DNA from: Gemmatimonadota bacterium
GTDB taxonomy: Bacteria; Gemmatimonadota; Gemmatimonadetes; Gemmatimonadales; GWC2-71-9
Direction of reading: 5' to 3'
Length of the DNA: 23,220 nt
NCBI GenBank assembly: GCA_025361465.1
Contig: JANYAG010000075.1
Span: 1-23,220, forward strand
A model generated the notes under the pieces. That model saw only the letters and a program-made list of their open reading frames with translations. It was not told the DNA's origin and made no database searches. Made by a program: the position numbers and the translations under genes. Every line of letters begins with the position of its first letter. Within the stretch, counting starts at the first letter, position 1. This document shows positions 22,160-23,220 of the stretch, in pieces.

Positions 22160-23220
22160 TATTGCCGGTACGTCGTCGTAAACCACCCCACCGTCCGCGT
22201 CCCATCCGTTTTCACGGTCCAGTTGGCTCCGCCGGGCGCACTGCCTGCGATGGAGGCTTCCACCGCATTCCCGATCAGGTCATCGTTGGTGAGGATGATG
22301 TTGTGCAGCGTCTTCAGGAGATTGAAGATCGATGGCGCCGCCTTCGCTCCTCGCAGGTACCACGGGTCAACCTTGCCGCTGGTCCAGGTCTTGTAGGCCG
22401 CATCCACAGCGGCGATCACCTGGGTGACGGTCGGGATGTCCGCGCGGTCGACGCACGCCTCATCGTCGTCTTCCCACGCCACGATGCGGACTGGGGAGTT
22501 GGGATGCTTCGCCTGGTATGCTGCCAGGTCGGCTGCCGACAGCAGCATCGCGTTCCCGGTCCAGTCGAGGGTGTTCTGGTCCCAGCTGTAGAGGCCGCCT
22601 GCCTGCTCGCCGGTGCAGGCCAGCTGCACCGACTGTCCGGTATCGTCCAGGCCGTAGACGTGATATTCGAACTCCGGCTTTCCCTTGAGCCACGACTCGT
22701 AGTAATCCGCGAAGTGGCTCTGGGTGATGAACAGGCCGCTCCCCGACGAGCTCGACGCGCCGGTGCCGGCGCCGACGTCAGTCGGCGTCGCGCCCCCGCA
22801 GAGATCGAAGCAGGAGGTCGCCAGCTCCGGGTGTCCGCCAGTGAAATCGGTCTCCTGCGGCACCAGGGCGATCACCGGCGTGCTGGGCGGCGTGGTCGCA
22901 CTCAAGACTTGACGGTTTCCCTTGACGTCGTAGGCGATGGGTGCGTCGCCGTCGTGTTCGATCGTGGCGACAAGAATGTGGTCGTCCCCCTGCCATGCCA
23001 GCCGCTGCGCTTCGACCGGGAGGTACACCTCGAGCGGACGCGCCGCATCGAGCTCGGCCAGGAGTTCGGTGACACTGGCCGCGTCGGCTCGCGCGATCGC
23101 CGGGAGGAGCATGGCCTGCTCCGAGCGGAGCAGGGCTTGGAACTGCAGCTTGCCCTCGGGTGCCCGCGACGCGTCAAGATGGCGCTTCAGGTTCGCTCGC
23201 ACGGCCGGGTCGCCGAGGGC
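22159..23220 (-). CDS. Unrecognised, probably secreted protein (N-terminus outside window)
   Basis: The frame stays open to the window edge (353 residues visible). A GTG at 23202 is available, but in-frame sequence continues before it (ALGDPAVRANLKRHL), so the true start is likely beyond the window. The visible N-terminal part (DPAVRANLKRHLDASRAPEGKLQFQALL) resembles the region after the signal peptide in many hypothetical lipoproteins. A Gly/Ser-rich linker (GAGTGASSSSGSG) separates this from a C-terminal region beginning LFITQSHFADYYESWLKGKPEFEYHVYGL, rich in Trp and acidic residues. Several Cys (SCFDLCGG, LACTGE, DEACVDR) fit an extracytoplasmic, disulfide-bonded protein. No catalytic motif was recognised. 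Confidence 0.7.
   Translation of the reverse strand, partial: ALGDPAVRANLKRHLDASRAPEGKLQFQALLRSEQAMLLPAIARADAASVTELLAELDAARPLEVYLPVEAQRLAWQGDDHILVATIEHDGDAPIAYDVKGNRQVLSATTPPSTPVIALVPQETDFTGGHPELATSCFDLCGGATPTDVGAGTGASSSSGSGLFITQSHFADYYESWLKGKPEFEYHVYGLDDTGQSVQLACTGEQAGGLYSWDQNTLDWTGNAMLLSAADLAAYQAKHPNSPVRIVAWEDDDEACVDRADIPTVTQVIAAVDAAYKTWTSGKVDPWYLRGAKAAPSIFNLLKTLHNIILTNDDLIGNAVEASIAGSAPGGANWTVKTDGTRTVGWFTTTYRQ

Noticed and set aside
1..23220. CRISPR, tRNA/rRNA, insertion sequences, phage or toxin-antitoxin genes
   Set aside because: No regularly spaced repeats, transposase or integrase motifs, or RNA gene signatures were seen while reading both strands; no claim is made beyond visual reading.

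Overview
The window is GC-rich, densely coded bacterial chromosome. It most resembles Gemmatimonadota. That is an inference from the combination of very large BTAD/SARP regulators fused to TolB-like propellers, a short (~645 aa) GyrB, a Cys-type CcmE and several secreted proteins of no clear family; no rRNA or other decisive marker is present. No tRNA, rRNA, CRISPR array, transposase or prophage gene was recognised.

Layout. 1-1760 (minus): 5'-complete but truncated penicillin-acylase-family Ntn hydrolase. 1845-5849 (minus): 1334-aa transmembrane regulator made of a winged-helix/BTAD (SARP-like) domain, an AAA/STAND ATPase, one membrane span, a PD40 propeller, a BIG2-like Ig domain and a LamG-like C-terminus. 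5850-6267: a 418-bp divergent control region built from a tandem duplication. It carries two SARP-box-like direct repeats (CTAACGG, 4-bp spacer, CTAACGG), hairpin leaders, and a collapsed 37-codon remnant of the neighbouring lipoprotein gene. 6268-7554 (plus): the intact lipoprotein. 7615-10977 (minus): RMDN-like TPR protein, ligA and a V4R-domain protein, closely packed or overlapping. 11026-12612 (plus): pyrimidine nucleoside phosphorylase and a small acidic membrane protein. 12699-16881 (minus): enoyl-CoA hydratase, recF, dciA (DUF721), gyrB as one apparent operon. 16976-18427 (plus): glpK. 18516-22080 (plus): cytochrome c maturation operon ccmE-ccmF-ccmH-(ccmI-like zinc ribbon). 22159-23220 (minus): C-terminal part of an unrecognised, probably secreted protein.

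The most interesting region is about 1845-7554. It looks like a self-contained sensor/regulator plus target module: the regulator belongs to a family known to bind 11-bp-periodic heptamer repeats, and such repeats lie directly upstream of the divergent lipoprotein, with a -10-like hexamer at roughly the distance known for SARP promoters. The second point of interest is the non-canonical System I cytochrome c operon: CcmE has CxxxY instead of HxxxY, CcmH has a CxCxC cluster and a Tat-like signal, and a CcmI-like stub is fused to zinc ribbons.

The remaining genes are mostly housekeeping: replication and repair (gyrB, recF, dciA, ligA), nucleoside salvage (deoA/pdp) and glycerol use (glpK).
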